A stretch of 64,000 nucleotides of DNA from Deltaproteobacteria bacterium (GCA_022601195.1 JAHZIX010000006.1:80629-144628); one strand, 5' to 3'; counted from the first letter of the stretch, positions 18,143-27,199 are shown. Numbers and translations are program-made. Notes: generated from the letters alone by a model not told the origin.

Positions 18143-19936
18143 ATGGGACGACCTGGCTCGAAAAGATTCCCGGTGCAATTCGCTGTCCTCCTGGCCCTTT
18201 GGTTGTCCGCAACCCCTGTGACTGCCCAGGAAGTCCCTGTCATCGCTCAGGATCGGAATGCCGATAGCTTCGAGATTTTGGTTTCTATTGCCGAGGACCT
18301 GAGCCCCGAGCCGTCCGGCTTAAGACCATCGGATGGTCGATTGCTGGTCATGATCTCCAAGGACGACTCCACGGAACCTCGGTTTCAGGTGAGGCCAGGC
18401 GTCGATGCGATCCAGGTCTTCGGTATCGATGTAGAGAGCTTCGAGACCGGACAGAAGATCCGTCTGGACAATAGCGTTTTCGGCTATCCCCTCGAATCGA
18501 TCAGCGACCTACCACCTGGGGAGTACACGGTCCAAGCGCTATTTCACCGCTATGAGACCTTTCGAAGGGGGGATGGACATGTCGTCAAGCTCCCCATGGA
18601 CCGAGGCGAGGGACAGAAATGGAGTCGCGCTCCTGGAAACCTCTACAGCACTCCGGTGGTAAAACAGCTCGATCCCACTGAGTCCGGTCGTCTGATGTTG
18701 ACCCTAGACCAAGAAATCCCTCCCATCGAGCCCCCTCGAGACACGCGGTTCATTCGCCACATCAAGATGAAGAGCCAGTTACTCAGCGAGTTTTGGGGCC
18801 GGCCTATGGAGCTCGGGGCGAATGTCCTGCTGCCCGCAGGTTTCGAGGAACATCCCGAGGCGCGTTACCCATTGATGATCTTTCACGGCCATTTTTCTCA
18901 CGATTTTTCAGGTTTCTCGGAGCAACCGCCAGCCGCAGATCTGCCTTGTGAATATAGCGAGCGCTTTCAAGTTGATTGTTATAACCGAGTGGAGCAGCAG
19001 GAAGCTTACGATTTCTACCGTCGCTGGACGGCTCCGGATTTTCCTCGTTTTCTAATCGTGGAAATTCAACATGCGAATCCCTATTACGACGATTCCTACG
19101 CAGTGAATTCCGCCAACCTCGGACCTTATGGTGACGCCATCACACATGAGCTGATTCCGTTTCTGGAAAAGAAATTCCGTGGTCTGGGAGAAGGCTGGGC
19201 CCGGTTCCTCTACGGTGGCTCCACCGGCGGTTGGGAAGCCCTTGCGGCTCAGGTGTTCTACCCGGAGGAGTACAACGGCTGCTTCGCAGCCTGTCCAGAT
19301 CCGATCGATTTCCGTGCCTACATGACGATCAACCTATACGAAGACCAGAATGCTTATTTTGCCGCAGGCTCTTTTAGAAAAGTCGAGCGGCCAGCCCGTC
19401 GGGATTCTCTGGGAAAGGTGACGGTGACCCAAAAAGACTACAACCACCTGGAGCTGGTTCTTGGCACCCATGGTCGGTCGGGAGATCAATTCGATATTTG
19501 GGAAGCGGTCTACTCTCCGGTTGGGGGAAATGGCTATCCGAAGAGGATTTGGGATAAGAAGACCGGCGAGATCGATCCAGCAGTGGCAGCCCATTGGCGA
19601 GAGAATTATGACCTACGTCACATTCTGGAGCGTGACTGGAAGACTCTCGGGCCGAAGCTCGAGGGGAAGATTCATATCTACTGCGGTGACATGGACAACT
19701 ACTACCTCAACAATGCGGTGTACCTGACCGAAGCCTTCCTAGAGTCCACCACCGAGCCTTACTACGCGGGAGAAGTGGACTACGGCGATCGCGCCGAGCA
19801 TTGTTGGAATGGGGATCAGGAAAACGGCAACCACCTTTCCCGACTGCGTTACAACTGGATGTATCTGCCGAAGATTCTTCAACGCATCGAGGAGTCGGCG
19901 CCGGAAGGGGCGGATCTCAGCAGTTGGAGGTACTAG
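18143..19936 (+). CDS. Secreted esterase-like alpha/beta hydrolase (PF00756-type)
   Basis: 597 residues with a signal peptide (cleavage near VTAQ). The N-terminal ~200 residues form a beta-rich region. The C-terminal alpha/beta-hydrolase has the MIFHGHFSHDF oxyanion region, the nucleophile elbow YGGSTGGWEA and a late Asp/His region (IYCGDMDNYYLNNA, DRAEHCWNG). The layout resembles the esterase D / ferulic-acid-esterase family. Substrate is unassigned. GGGAGAG precedes the ATG. It follows the lamin-tail gene by 83 bp on the same strand. Confidence 0.8.
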   Translation: MGRPGSKRFPVQFAVLLALWLSATPVTAQEVPVIAQDRNADSFEILVSIAEDLSPEPSGLRPSDGRLLVMISKDDSTEPRFQVRPGVDAIQVFGIDVESFETGQKIRLDNSVFGYPLESISDLPPGEYTVQALFHRYETFRRGDGHVVKLPMDRGEGQKWSRAPGNLYSTPVVKQLDPTESGRLMLTLDQEIPPIEPPRDTRFIRHIKMKSQLLSEFWGRPMELGANVLLPAGFEEHPEARYPLMIFHGHFSHDFSGFSEQPPAADLPCEYSERFQVDCYNRVEQQEAYDFYRRWTAPDFPRFLIVEIQHANPYYDDSYAVNSANLGPYGDAITHELIPFLEKKFRGLGEGWARFLYGGSTGGWEALAAQVFYPEEYNGCFAACPDPIDFRAYMTINLYEDQNAYFAAGSFRKVERPARRDSLGKVTVTQKDYNHLELVLGTHGRSGDQFDIWEAVYSPVGGNGYPKRIWDKKTGEIDPAVAAHWRENYDLRHILERDWKTLGPKLEGKIHIYCGDMDNYYLNNAVYLTEAFLESTTEPYYAGEVDYGDRAEHCWNGDQENGNHLSRLRYNWMYLPKILQRIEESAPEGADLSSWRY

Positions 19937-20198
19937 CATCCTAGCTCGAATATCTCACCAGTCTTCTACTTTGACACCGGATCTGCCTAGATCTCCTGCG
20001 TCAGATGGCGATTCTGCTTTAGGGTAGGCTGTCACTAGCCTCAGGCCGCAGAAAACGCCTTCTTCCTTGGGTTTCCAGGCGTCTACGGCACCTCACGACG
20101 AATTCGGTGAAAAGTTCGGACGAGTGACGAGCCTTGCGACGCGGACCAGTACTCCGGTGGTAATGAGATTTTTCGCTCAAGGGCCTGTCCCTAAGCCT

Positions 20199-20493
20199 TC
20201 AGCGATGGGGATGAAATTCGACCAGCTGATGGACCAAATCGCGGATGTGCCGGCAGCAATGGTTACAAGCCCACTGCGGGCTGAGAGAATCACCGCACCC
20301 CGGGGCAGTCGTCACGAAAGCCTCCGTGTAGCTTCTGGCTAATCGGTGGTTCGGAAGAGCGAAGGGGGGGCAAGTCTTCGAAGCGGGCGCGTAATATCTC
20401 TTGGAGCATCGAGGAGAGGCCCTTGTCTCCGCTTTCGCACCGCATCTCACGATTGTTGATTTGGAGTCCTTCCCCGCACTTCGGACAGAACAC
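20199..20493 (-). pseudogene. Small double zinc-ribbon protein, disrupted by a +1 frameshift
   Basis: From GTG 20493 (with AGAGGAA upstream) the frame reads VFCPKCGEGL then 50 more residues to HGGFRDDCPG, then VR and a stop. If one G is removed from the G4 run (minus strand, plus coordinates 20298-20301), the frame continues as CPGCGDSLSPQWACNHCC and ends LVHQLVEFHPHR at 20199. The restored 97-residue protein has a CPKCG zinc half, a CPGCG...CNHCC ribbon and an E-HPH end, a coherent small zinc-ribbon protein. It is either a real pseudogene, a sequencing or assembly slip in the homopolymer, or programmed. It lies 26 bp behind the DUF6058-like gene in the same direction. Confidence 0.65.
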
Positions 20494-20518
20494 GGGTTTC
20501 CTCTGCGCTTCTCAGAAT

Positions 20519-21202
20519 TTACATTGACGGGATGGTGGGGTGGATCAGTTCGTATTGGTCCACGATCCGGTTGATCCAACGCTCTCGGGAGCTGTCTGCC
20601 CGCTCGTCCGGCGCGAAAAGGGAAGCGGCCTCGTTGAGGAGATTCACTGCTTCCTGGAGGTGTTTCCCCTCGAGGGGCGTCAGGGTGCTTTTGGTGGCGT
20701 CGTCGGTGATCCTTCGAATGCGGCGAATCGAGACCTCCTTGGCAGCCACGTCATCTGCGGTTGCCCCGATCGTACAAAGGCCGTAGATTCCATCTAGCCA
20801 GGCCTGCCATTCCTCTTGCAATAGCTTTTCCACTGCGACCCCGTCCATGATTCCGGGGAGATCCTCTTCAGCAGCTGAGATCTGGCGACGATAGGTTTCG
20901 AGAAACCTTTCCTTGACGGTGCACGCTATGGCCTCTAGGTTCTGCGTTCGAGCCTCTTTGGTCACTTCGCGGATGCGGTCCAGATTGGACTTTGCGTAGA
21001 ACTGGGTTGTGCTTCGGAGGGCTGTGCGTTTGCCGAAGAAAGATTGCACTTCTGTCGTCTCGGTAATTTCATAGGAATGTTTGGGAATGCACTTCTTCTC
21101 GATGAGCTGAAGAATTTCCTCTCCTGTAACAGTCGATTTTTCGCACAACTGTTTGAGGGTTAGAAAATGTTCCCGAATGTACCGGGGGGTGTCTTTGTCC
21201 AT
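20519..21202 (-). CDS. Hypothetical protein, DUF6058-like
   Basis: 227 residues, mostly helical, with no signal peptide. The N-terminus YIREHFLTLKQLCEKS followed by IEKKCIPKHSYEI resembles the start of DUF6058 proteins, a family often labelled as natural-product biosynthesis. I recall the pattern but cannot verify it here. The rest, with AWLDGIYGLCTIGATADDV and RWINRIVDQYELIHPT, is not otherwise recognised. It lies 41 bp downstream of the PhyH fusion gene and 26 bp upstream of the frameshifted zinc-ribbon gene, so the three are probably one transcript. Confidence 0.6.
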   Translation of the reverse strand: MDKDTPRYIREHFLTLKQLCEKSTVTGEEILQLIEKKCIPKHSYEITETTEVQSFFGKRTALRSTTQFYAKSNLDRIREVTKEARTQNLEAIACTVKERFLETYRRQISAAEEDLPGIMDGVAVEKLLQEEWQAWLDGIYGLCTIGATADDVAAKEVSIRRIRRITDDATKSTLTPLEGKHLQEAVNLLNEAASLFAPDERADSSRERWINRIVDQYELIHPTIPSM

Positions 21203-21243
21203 GATGGGTACCTACTCGCTGGTGGAATTTGTGAAGAGTGGAG

Positions 21244-22341
21244 CTACTCTGCCCACCGGAGGCCAGCGGGTAGAGTCATCGCCGAATACTCCACGTGGAG
21301 GACGCGGCGGTGGGTCGGCTGATCGGATCGGCTAGAGGCATGGAAGAGCAGGGGTTTCATGAGCCAAACGTCGCCGGCGGAGGCTTCACAGAGGGTTTCT
21401 CTATCGCCTTGGCGGAGCCGAGAGATGCTCTCGTGGGGCAAACGCCCTAAACGATGACTTCCGGGGATGACCCGTAGGGCGCCGTTGTTCGCCGGGCAGT
21501 CGTCGAGGTGCAGGCGCAGGGCCACCATGGAGTCGAGGATTTCCGTGGGTGCCTGAACATGAGGAATTCCTTCTTTGGTGGACCAAGGTCCAAAACCAGG
21601 AGCTTCGTGGCGAGCCTGAACAGCGATGGTCAAATCCTGGTGAAAGGGTACCTTCCAGTTGGCTCCAAGCTTCTTGTCGAAGAGAGTGGCTTTGACGGCT
21701 CGAGACCCAACACCGATGGCATCGTTGGCAATTTCCTGAAGTTTCCCAGCTCTGCACAGCTGAGCGACTACTTTGGATCGTTGGAGTAAGTTACGAACGC
21801 CGCCCGAGTCGGTATTGCCTTCATGTCGGTTCCAACTTTCCTTACTGAGACATTCCTTGAAGGTGCGGACTTCCTCCGAGCTCAGGGCAGCTCGGATTCT
21901 GGTGAAGCCCTGCTCGCGCAGCCGCTGGGCGGTCGCCGTCTCTGTGGGTGGCTCTGTGCCAAAGGGGAGCGCATGCTGGACTGGGATCCCGAGCTTCCAG
22001 CAGGCTCGCTCCAGGGCCTCGTGGTACGGGCGCCAACCCGGAGTCGTTGCGGGTAGGGCATAGAAATGAATTTGGCTGACCCCAATTCTGGAGAGTGCTT
22101 CCGTCAGTTGCGGAACCAATCCCTCCACCTCTTGGGGCAGCAGGGCGTGGTCGTACCAAGGCAGCAGATCCTGAGGCCGAACAAGACCAAACTTGCCGGA
22201 CAGGATGAGCACTACTTTCCCGAGGCGCTCGCCCTCCTCGAGGACGTCGTGAAGGCGCTTGCTGAGGTAGAGATGGCTTGCGGGCAGGGGCGTCGCTGTC
22301 GGTCGCTTTTCTTGGCAGCAAGTGGTGCAGAGAACTTCCAT
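21244..22341 (-). CDS. Fusion of DUF6884-like domain and PhyH-type Fe(II)/2-oxoglutarate oxygenase
   Basis: 365 residues. Residues 1-130 (MEVLCTTCCQEKRP, ASHLYLSKRL, VVLILSGKFGLVRPQD, PWYDHAL) match the layout of DUF6884-type domains: a Cys-rich start, an LY, then ILSxxxGL and a YD. Residues ~145-365 look like a phytanoyl-CoA dioxygenase family oxygenase. The iron facial triad would be His234 and Asp236 in FHQDLT plus His334 in LLFHASSRS, with an Arg nearby in HRRVLHVEYS for 2-oxoglutarate. The ATG at 22341 is chosen because the domain begins there; a TTG at 22359 is also open. It is the first of a three-gene set with the DUF6058-like and zinc-ribbon genes. The substrate is unknown. Confidence 0.75.
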   Translation of the reverse strand: MEVLCTTCCQEKRPTATPLPASHLYLSKRLHDVLEEGERLGKVVLILSGKFGLVRPQDLLPWYDHALLPQEVEGLVPQLTEALSRIGVSQIHFYALPATTPGWRPYHEALERACWKLGIPVQHALPFGTEPPTETATAQRLREQGFTRIRAALSSEEVRTFKECLSKESWNRHEGNTDSGGVRNLLQRSKVVAQLCRAGKLQEIANDAIGVGSRAVKATLFDKKLGANWKVPFHQDLTIAVQARHEAPGFGPWSTKEGIPHVQAPTEILDSMVALRLHLDDCPANNGALRVIPGSHRLGRLPHESISRLRQGDRETLCEASAGDVWLMKPLLFHASSRSDQPTHRRVLHVEYSAMTLPAGLRWAE

Positions 22342-22406
22342 GGTTCGCTGGACTGTCAAATAGCTCGCAAGGTCATGTCGTCAGGAGTCGGCGATTCTGC
22401 CGCCGG

Positions 22407-23384
22407 TCATTCCGTTGGCGATCCGGTCGGTGAGTGTTCGCTAGTCAATCCGGCCGGACCTGGCTCGAGGCTCGCTGCTAGCCTGCGTTCATAGATCCAA
22501 AGAAACAACAGGGCCAAGAAGGCTTCGCTGACGGTTGCGAGGAGGGACGCCTCGAAGCCAAAAGCGCCTCCAGTGAGCCAAAAGGGAAGCTTGTCAGTGA
22601 GCTCTAGATCCACCAGACCGTCGGTTTCGATGCCGCTGATGGGCAACTCGAGGAGGACACCCTGAGCGGCATTCCAGGCAAAGTGGACCACGGTGGGAAA
22701 CCATAGGTTGCCGCTGGCCAAATAGGCTAGGGCCAGGACGATGCCAGCTCCAAATAGGTTGATTGCGACCAAAGGGGAGGACCAGGCGGCCGGGTTCAAG
22801 GAGTGGAACAGCCAAAAGAGTAGAGAGCTCAAAATGACGGCCCATTTTAGGCTACCGGCCTCCCAGATCTTCTGCAGAACGTAGCCTCGCATGATCAGTT
22901 CTTCCACAAAGGCTGCGCCCACGAGAGTTGGAAGCATCCACCACGTGGACCAAGAGTGGGAGATACCAGTGAATCGATAGCCTCCACTGGCCCACAGCAG
23001 GGCCACCATGAGCCCTACCGCTAGAAAACCGGCAGCAAGGCCAAAAGTCACGGTGCGAAACCAGCCGCCGTCAGGCCTTCCAAGGCCTAAGGAAGAGAGG
23101 CCTTGGCCGTCTCGGAAGCGGCGGAAGAGCCAAGTCACCAGCAGCACGAGGAGTAGGCTTGGAAGAGTCGAAAGGATTTGCATGAGCAGAGAAAGATCCG
23201 CCGTCTGCAGCTCGGCCAGGGCTTGTCCGGCTTCCATCTCTTCCAGAGTCGTGAAGTAGAGGATTCCGCCACCGTAGAAGGCGGTAGCCACTGCGATCTG
23301 AGCGATCACCACGGCGAGGAGGTAGAGGGCAACCCAGCCGAGGGCGGCAGGTAGAGAGATGCGAGAGTTTTTGTCGCTACTCAT
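22407..23384 (-). CDS. CPBP (CAAX/ABI-type) intramembrane metalloprotease
   Basis: 325 residues with about eight hydrophobic segments. The three catalytic motifs of the family are present: EELIMRGY (EExxxR), WLFH preceded by LLF (FxxxH) and HFAWN (HxxxN). Such glutamic-type membrane proteases process prenylated proteins or give self-immunity near peptide toxin genes. No substrate is evident here. Gaps to the neighbours on the same strand are 38 bp (beta-lactamase) and 65 bp (PhyH fusion), so co-transcription is likely. Confidence 0.88.
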   Translation of the reverse strand: MSSDKNSRISLPAALGWVALYLLAVVIAQIAVATAFYGGGILYFTTLEEMEAGQALAELQTADLSLLMQILSTLPSLLLVLLVTWLFRRFRDGQGLSSLGLGRPDGGWFRTVTFGLAAGFLAVGLMVALLWASGGYRFTGISHSWSTWWMLPTLVGAAFVEELIMRGYVLQKIWEAGSLKWAVILSSLLFWLFHSLNPAAWSSPLVAINLFGAGIVLALAYLASGNLWFPTVVHFAWNAAQGVLLELPISGIETDGLVDLELTDKLPFWLTGGAFGFEASLLATVSEAFLALLFLWIYERRLAASLEPGPAGLTSEHSPTGSPTE

Positions 23385-23422
23385 GGTGGATCTTTCGTCG
23401 GTTGAGCTCTTCCATTCAGGCT

Positions 23423-24220
23423 CTAGTTCTGAACATTCTGGGCGTCCTGAGTCTTTTGGGTGAGAAGGCGCAAGGTATTTTCGATGGCTTTTCGACCGTC
23501 CGGTTCCTGATGGCCAGGCACGACGAGGTTGGCTTTAGGGTACCTTCGATCCACTTTGCGAACGGCCATGGGCCAATGAGTCAGGTTGGCGTCACCGAGG
23601 AAGCCGAGTCCCCGGGAGCTGCCGCTCTTGAGCAAGCAGCCACCGTAGAGAATCTTCTCCCGAGGCAACCAAACCACGATGTTGTCAGGGCTATGGCCCG
23701 CTCCCGGAAAGAAGAGCTCGATCTTCCGACTGCCGAATCTCAGGGTCTTGCGTTTGCGGAACAACTCCTTTGGGGGTTCGAAGGCTTCCCGGTCCACCAA
23801 CTCGGCCGTCTTGACGTTGCCATAGCTGGTGATGCCCCGGCGGTGCACCACAGCCAGACCGCCCAAGCGATCTTGGTGAAAATGCGTGGCCACGACTCCT
23901 TCTACCGTCAGACCGAGATCTTTCTCCACCCAGTCGAGTAGCCGTACCGTCTGGGTTTCAGTCCAGGGGGTGTCGATCACCAACGCCCCATCGGCAGAGG
24001 TGATCACGAGCCCATTGGCGGGAAACGGTCCGGTGGCGAGGGGGATCTGGAAGATGTGTCGCCAGATGCCCGGAGCTAGCTCTTCCACCTCGAGGTCGTC
24101 CCCCAGTTGAACTCGGTCGGAATGTTGCTGAGGCTCATCCGCTCTGACGAGGGAGCAGAGGGATAGGCCAAGGGAGGTGATCAGCAGGATGACGGCAATC
24201 TGGACTCGGTATGAGGGCAA
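23423..24220 (-). CDS. Subclass B1-type metallo-beta-lactamase, exported
   Basis: 265 residues with a signal peptide (cleavage near VRA before DEPQQ), so the enzyme acts in the periplasm. All B1 zinc ligands are in place: His113, His115 and Asp117 in THFHQDRLGG, His176 in GAGHSPDN, Cys195 in YGGCLLKS and His237 in VPGHQ. Lys198, which usually contacts the substrate carboxylate, is present. The usual Asn of the GNLGDA loop is Phe207 (GFLGDA). The TTG start at 24220 follows AGGGAG. Other MBL-fold hydrolases lack the Cys-x-x-Lys signature, so a B1 lactamase is the best call, but activity and natural substrate are untested. It is chromosomal with no mobile element beside it. Confidence 0.87.
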   Translation of the reverse strand: MPSYRVQIAVILLITSLGLSLCSLVRADEPQQHSDRVQLGDDLEVEELAPGIWRHIFQIPLATGPFPANGLVITSADGALVIDTPWTETQTVRLLDWVEKDLGLTVEGVVATHFHQDRLGGLAVVHRRGITSYGNVKTAELVDREAFEPPKELFRKRKTLRFGSRKIELFFPGAGHSPDNIVVWLPREKILYGGCLLKSGSSRGLGFLGDANLTHWPMAVRKVDRRYPKANLVVPGHQEPDGRKAIENTLRLLTQKTQDAQNVQN

Positions 24221-24349
24221 TGGGGGAACTCCCTATGGATGACTGGGTTGCGACCGGTGGTGGTCTGTCGATGTCTCTATGTCGTGATTGATTCTGGTGC
24301 CCGATTCATCGAAGTGTAGCGGCAGGATAACCGAGGCGAAGCTCGCTCG

Positions 24350-26785
24350 CTACTGTTGGCTCAGGCTTCTAACGGGGTTCACCCGGGCCGCGCGGAATGC
24401 TGGAATGAAGCTCGCAGCTAGAGCGATCGCTACCAGCAGACCTGAGACAGCCAGATAGGTCTTCCCATCTATGGCGGTGACGCCGTAGAGCTGTCCTTTC
24501 AGCAATTGACTAAAGCCCATGGCGGCAGCGAGACCAGCGGTGATTCCGGCTGCGACCAGAGCGAGGCCGCTCTTGAGGATCAAACGAACAACGTCGACCC
24601 GTCGGGCTCCCAGAGCCATCCGAATACTGATTTCCTTGCTACGTTGAGAGATTCCGTAGGAGAGAACTCCATAGATTCCCGTGGTCGCCAGAATCAGGGC
24701 TAGAGCGGCAAAGCAACTCAGCAGGGACATGAGGAAGCGAAGCCGCCAGTCCATCAGATCAATGGTTTCCTCGAGGGTGCGGACCTGATAGACGGGCATG
24801 TTGGAGTCCACAGCTTGAATTTCCCGTCGCACTGCAGAAAGGAGGGAGAGAGGACGATCGGTGCGGGTGCGGATCGCGAAACCCATGCTCTGGGGGGAGG
24901 GATCTTGGGCAACCGGCAGATAGAGAATCGATTGGGGTTCTGGGGGATTCAGGTTGCTCCGGACGTCGCCGACGATGCCGACGACGCGGCGGGAGACTCC
25001 CAGCCCATCCTTCACCGTGATGGTCTCACCGAGGGGGTCCTGGCTCCCCCAGAGCTCCTCAGCCATGGTACGGCTCACCAGGGCCACGGGCGGGGCTGTC
25101 GAGATATCTCGAGTCGACAGGGGACGGCCCCGCAAAAGGGGAACCTGGAGGGTTTCTAGGTAACCCGGTGTGAGGCGGCGAATCAAGACCTGGGGTTCGG
25201 AACCCGGCTCTGGCAAGGCCTGTGCGTCCAGCACAACCGGAGAACTCTGAAACAACCCAAAGAAGGGCATGGCCTGGGCAGCTCCCGCCGATTCCACCGC
25301 CGGCAAAGATCCGAGGCCTTCCACGGCTCTCTGGAAAAATGCTTCCCTTTGAGAGCTCTCTCGATAGTCTGGGCCTCGGGTTGAGACCCGAAAGGTCAAG
25401 ACATTTGTTTTCTCCACTCCCGGGTCGAGGCTCTCGAGCTGTTGATAGCTGCGCATTAGTAACCCGGCGCCGACCAGCAGAACCAGTGAAAGGGCCACTT
25501 CAGCGACCACCAACCCGTCTCTAATGCGCTTCCCTCCCGCGGTTTCCGTGGAGCGAGAGGTACCCTCTCCAAGGCTCCCCTCGAGATCACCCCGCAGGGC
25601 ATGAAGGGCCGGTGCCAGGCCGAATAGAAAGCCTGTGAGGAGGCTCACTGCTAGGGTGAAGGCAAGCACAGTGGTGTCCAAGCGAATCGCGATGCGGGGC
25701 ACTCCGGGGCCGTCTGGAATCAAACTGCTCACCAGGCTGGTTCCCCCATAGGCAGCGAGTAGACCCAGTCCGCCACTCAGGAGGGCCATGAGGAGGCTTT
25801 CCGAGATCAATTGGCGAGTTAGCCGCGGCAGGCTGGCTCCAAGAGCGCGGCGCAAGGCAATCTCGCGGCGGCGAGTCACGGCCCGGGTGAGGAGGAGGTT
25901 GGCGACGTTGCCACAGGCCACCAGGAGCACGAAGAGTACGGCGCCCAGCAGAAGAAGGAGTGCCGGCCGGACTCCTCGAACTAGATTTTCCCCCAAAGGA
26001 GTAACGTGAGCTTCGACGCGGACGTTTCTCTCTGGCCTGAGCTGTCTCAGCTGTTCTGAGAGCCGAGTCATCTCCTCCTGGGCCTGATGGATGGAAACAC
26101 CTTCGCGCAAACGAGCCACCACGAGGTTTCCGTTGTTGCCGAGCCGGGCCAACCCAGTCTCCGGCAGCGCCTGTGGCACCCAAGCCTTCGGTTTGACATC
26201 TAGTCCCGAAGCCGGGTTGTCGAAATCGGCAGGTAAGACACCGATGATCTCGTAGGGACGTCCGTCGAGCTGGGTGGTTTTTCCGACCACGTCTCGGTCG
26301 CCGCCGAATCTGCTCTGCCACAGCTGGTAGGAGAGTAGGAGGACCGGCGGACCTCCTACTCGATCCTCTTCAGGGCGAAAAGTACGGCCTACCAGAGGGC
26401 TGACTCCGAGGATCTCGAAATAGCCGTAGGAAGCCTCCCGGACGAGAGGGGTCTCCGGTGTCTCGAAGCTTGTGAAGGTAAAGGAACGATTGCGGATAGC
26501 AGCCATGTGCTCGAAAGAGCTGCTTTTGCTGCGCCAGTCTGCAAAGTTATCTGCTGCGGCGGTCCTCCATACTTCGGGGGTTTCCGAATTGACCTGCCAA
26601 ATGGCTACCAAGCGATCGGGGTCCGGGAAAGGTAACGGTTGGAGCAACATACCGTTGACGACGCTGAAGATCGTACTAGCAGCTCCGATGGCGAGGGCCA
26701 ATGCGATGACCGCTACCAGGGTGATTTCTGGGCTCTTCCTCATCAAACGAGCCCCAAAGCGGAGATCTTGGTACCAGGAACCCAT
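24350..26785 (-). CDS. MacB/FtsX-type ABC permease, acidobacterial ADOP family
   Basis: 811 residues with two copies of the pattern MacB periplasmic domain plus FtsX three-helix domain. The start WYQDLRFGARLMRKSPEITL and the following LALAIGAASTIFSVVNGMLL are typical of the duplicated orphan permeases abundant in Acidobacteriota. FtsX signatures appear as RREIALRRALGASLPRLTRQL and RSKEISIRMALGARRVDVVR. ATG 26785 is preceded by GGAAAGGAAG; a 124-codon upstream extension of the frame is not part of the family. No ATPase gene is adjacent. The role could be lipoprotein or peptide export; it is not known for these orphan permeases. Confidence 0.9.
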   Translation of the reverse strand: MGSWYQDLRFGARLMRKSPEITLVAVIALALAIGAASTIFSVVNGMLLQPLPFPDPDRLVAIWQVNSETPEVWRTAAADNFADWRSKSSSFEHMAAIRNRSFTFTSFETPETPLVREASYGYFEILGVSPLVGRTFRPEEDRVGGPPVLLLSYQLWQSRFGGDRDVVGKTTQLDGRPYEIIGVLPADFDNPASGLDVKPKAWVPQALPETGLARLGNNGNLVVARLREGVSIHQAQEEMTRLSEQLRQLRPERNVRVEAHVTPLGENLVRGVRPALLLLLGAVLFVLLVACGNVANLLLTRAVTRRREIALRRALGASLPRLTRQLISESLLMALLSGGLGLLAAYGGTSLVSSLIPDGPGVPRIAIRLDTTVLAFTLAVSLLTGFLFGLAPALHALRGDLEGSLGEGTSRSTETAGGKRIRDGLVVAEVALSLVLLVGAGLLMRSYQQLESLDPGVEKTNVLTFRVSTRGPDYRESSQREAFFQRAVEGLGSLPAVESAGAAQAMPFFGLFQSSPVVLDAQALPEPGSEPQVLIRRLTPGYLETLQVPLLRGRPLSTRDISTAPPVALVSRTMAEELWGSQDPLGETITVKDGLGVSRRVVGIVGDVRSNLNPPEPQSILYLPVAQDPSPQSMGFAIRTRTDRPLSLLSAVRREIQAVDSNMPVYQVRTLEETIDLMDWRLRFLMSLLSCFAALALILATTGIYGVLSYGISQRSKEISIRMALGARRVDVVRLILKSGLALVAAGITAGLAAAMGFSQLLKGQLYGVTAIDGKTYLAVSGLLVAIALAASFIPAFRAARVNPVRSLSQQ

Positions 26786-27199
26786 GTCACTTCCTTTCCC
26801 GTAGCGGCCAGGCTCAGCGCCGGCACGATGGTGGCCGATGACTTTCTCTGATGAAGGAGTACGAAATTTGTCGCCAAACGTTGACCCAAGCGAGGAATAG
26901 ACATCACAAGAGCTGAGCCCACTCGGTGAGAATGGGGCTTTTTTATGACCGCGGGAAGCAAAGGTGCTGCACCTTGGCCACCGAGGGGGGCGTTGGTTCC
27001 GGCGCCGGGATAGGCCAGGCATGGATGGCTCGAAAGTCGCTAGAAAAAAGCCTTGGGACAGGCGAGAGACGGAGATCGCGCCCCTTTGGGGCTGCTTGCC
27101 ATCCCCTGCTACCTCCGGTAGCCTGGCAAAGAGCGACAACCCATTCATTAGGGCCATGCATTAGGGCCGCGCATTAGGGGAAGTGGAGGTTTCAGAAAT
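26786..27199. other. Divergent intergenic region between ADOP permease and hflK
   Basis: 414 bp between divergent genes, so it must hold promoters for both; none was clear by eye. It contains a terminator-like hairpin on the plus strand (26916-26944) with no annotated plus-strand gene ahead of it. Just before hflK there is a short duplication, ATTAGGGCCATGC then ATTAGGGCCGCGC. No convincing ORF was found. Confidence 0.5.
26916..26944 (+). terminator. Rho-independent terminator-like hairpin without an upstream gene
   Basis: The arms AGCCC (26916-26920) and GGGCT (26935-26939) close a 14-base loop, and six T residues follow. It could end a short untranslated RNA or act as an attenuator in the hflKC leader. 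Confidence 0.45.
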
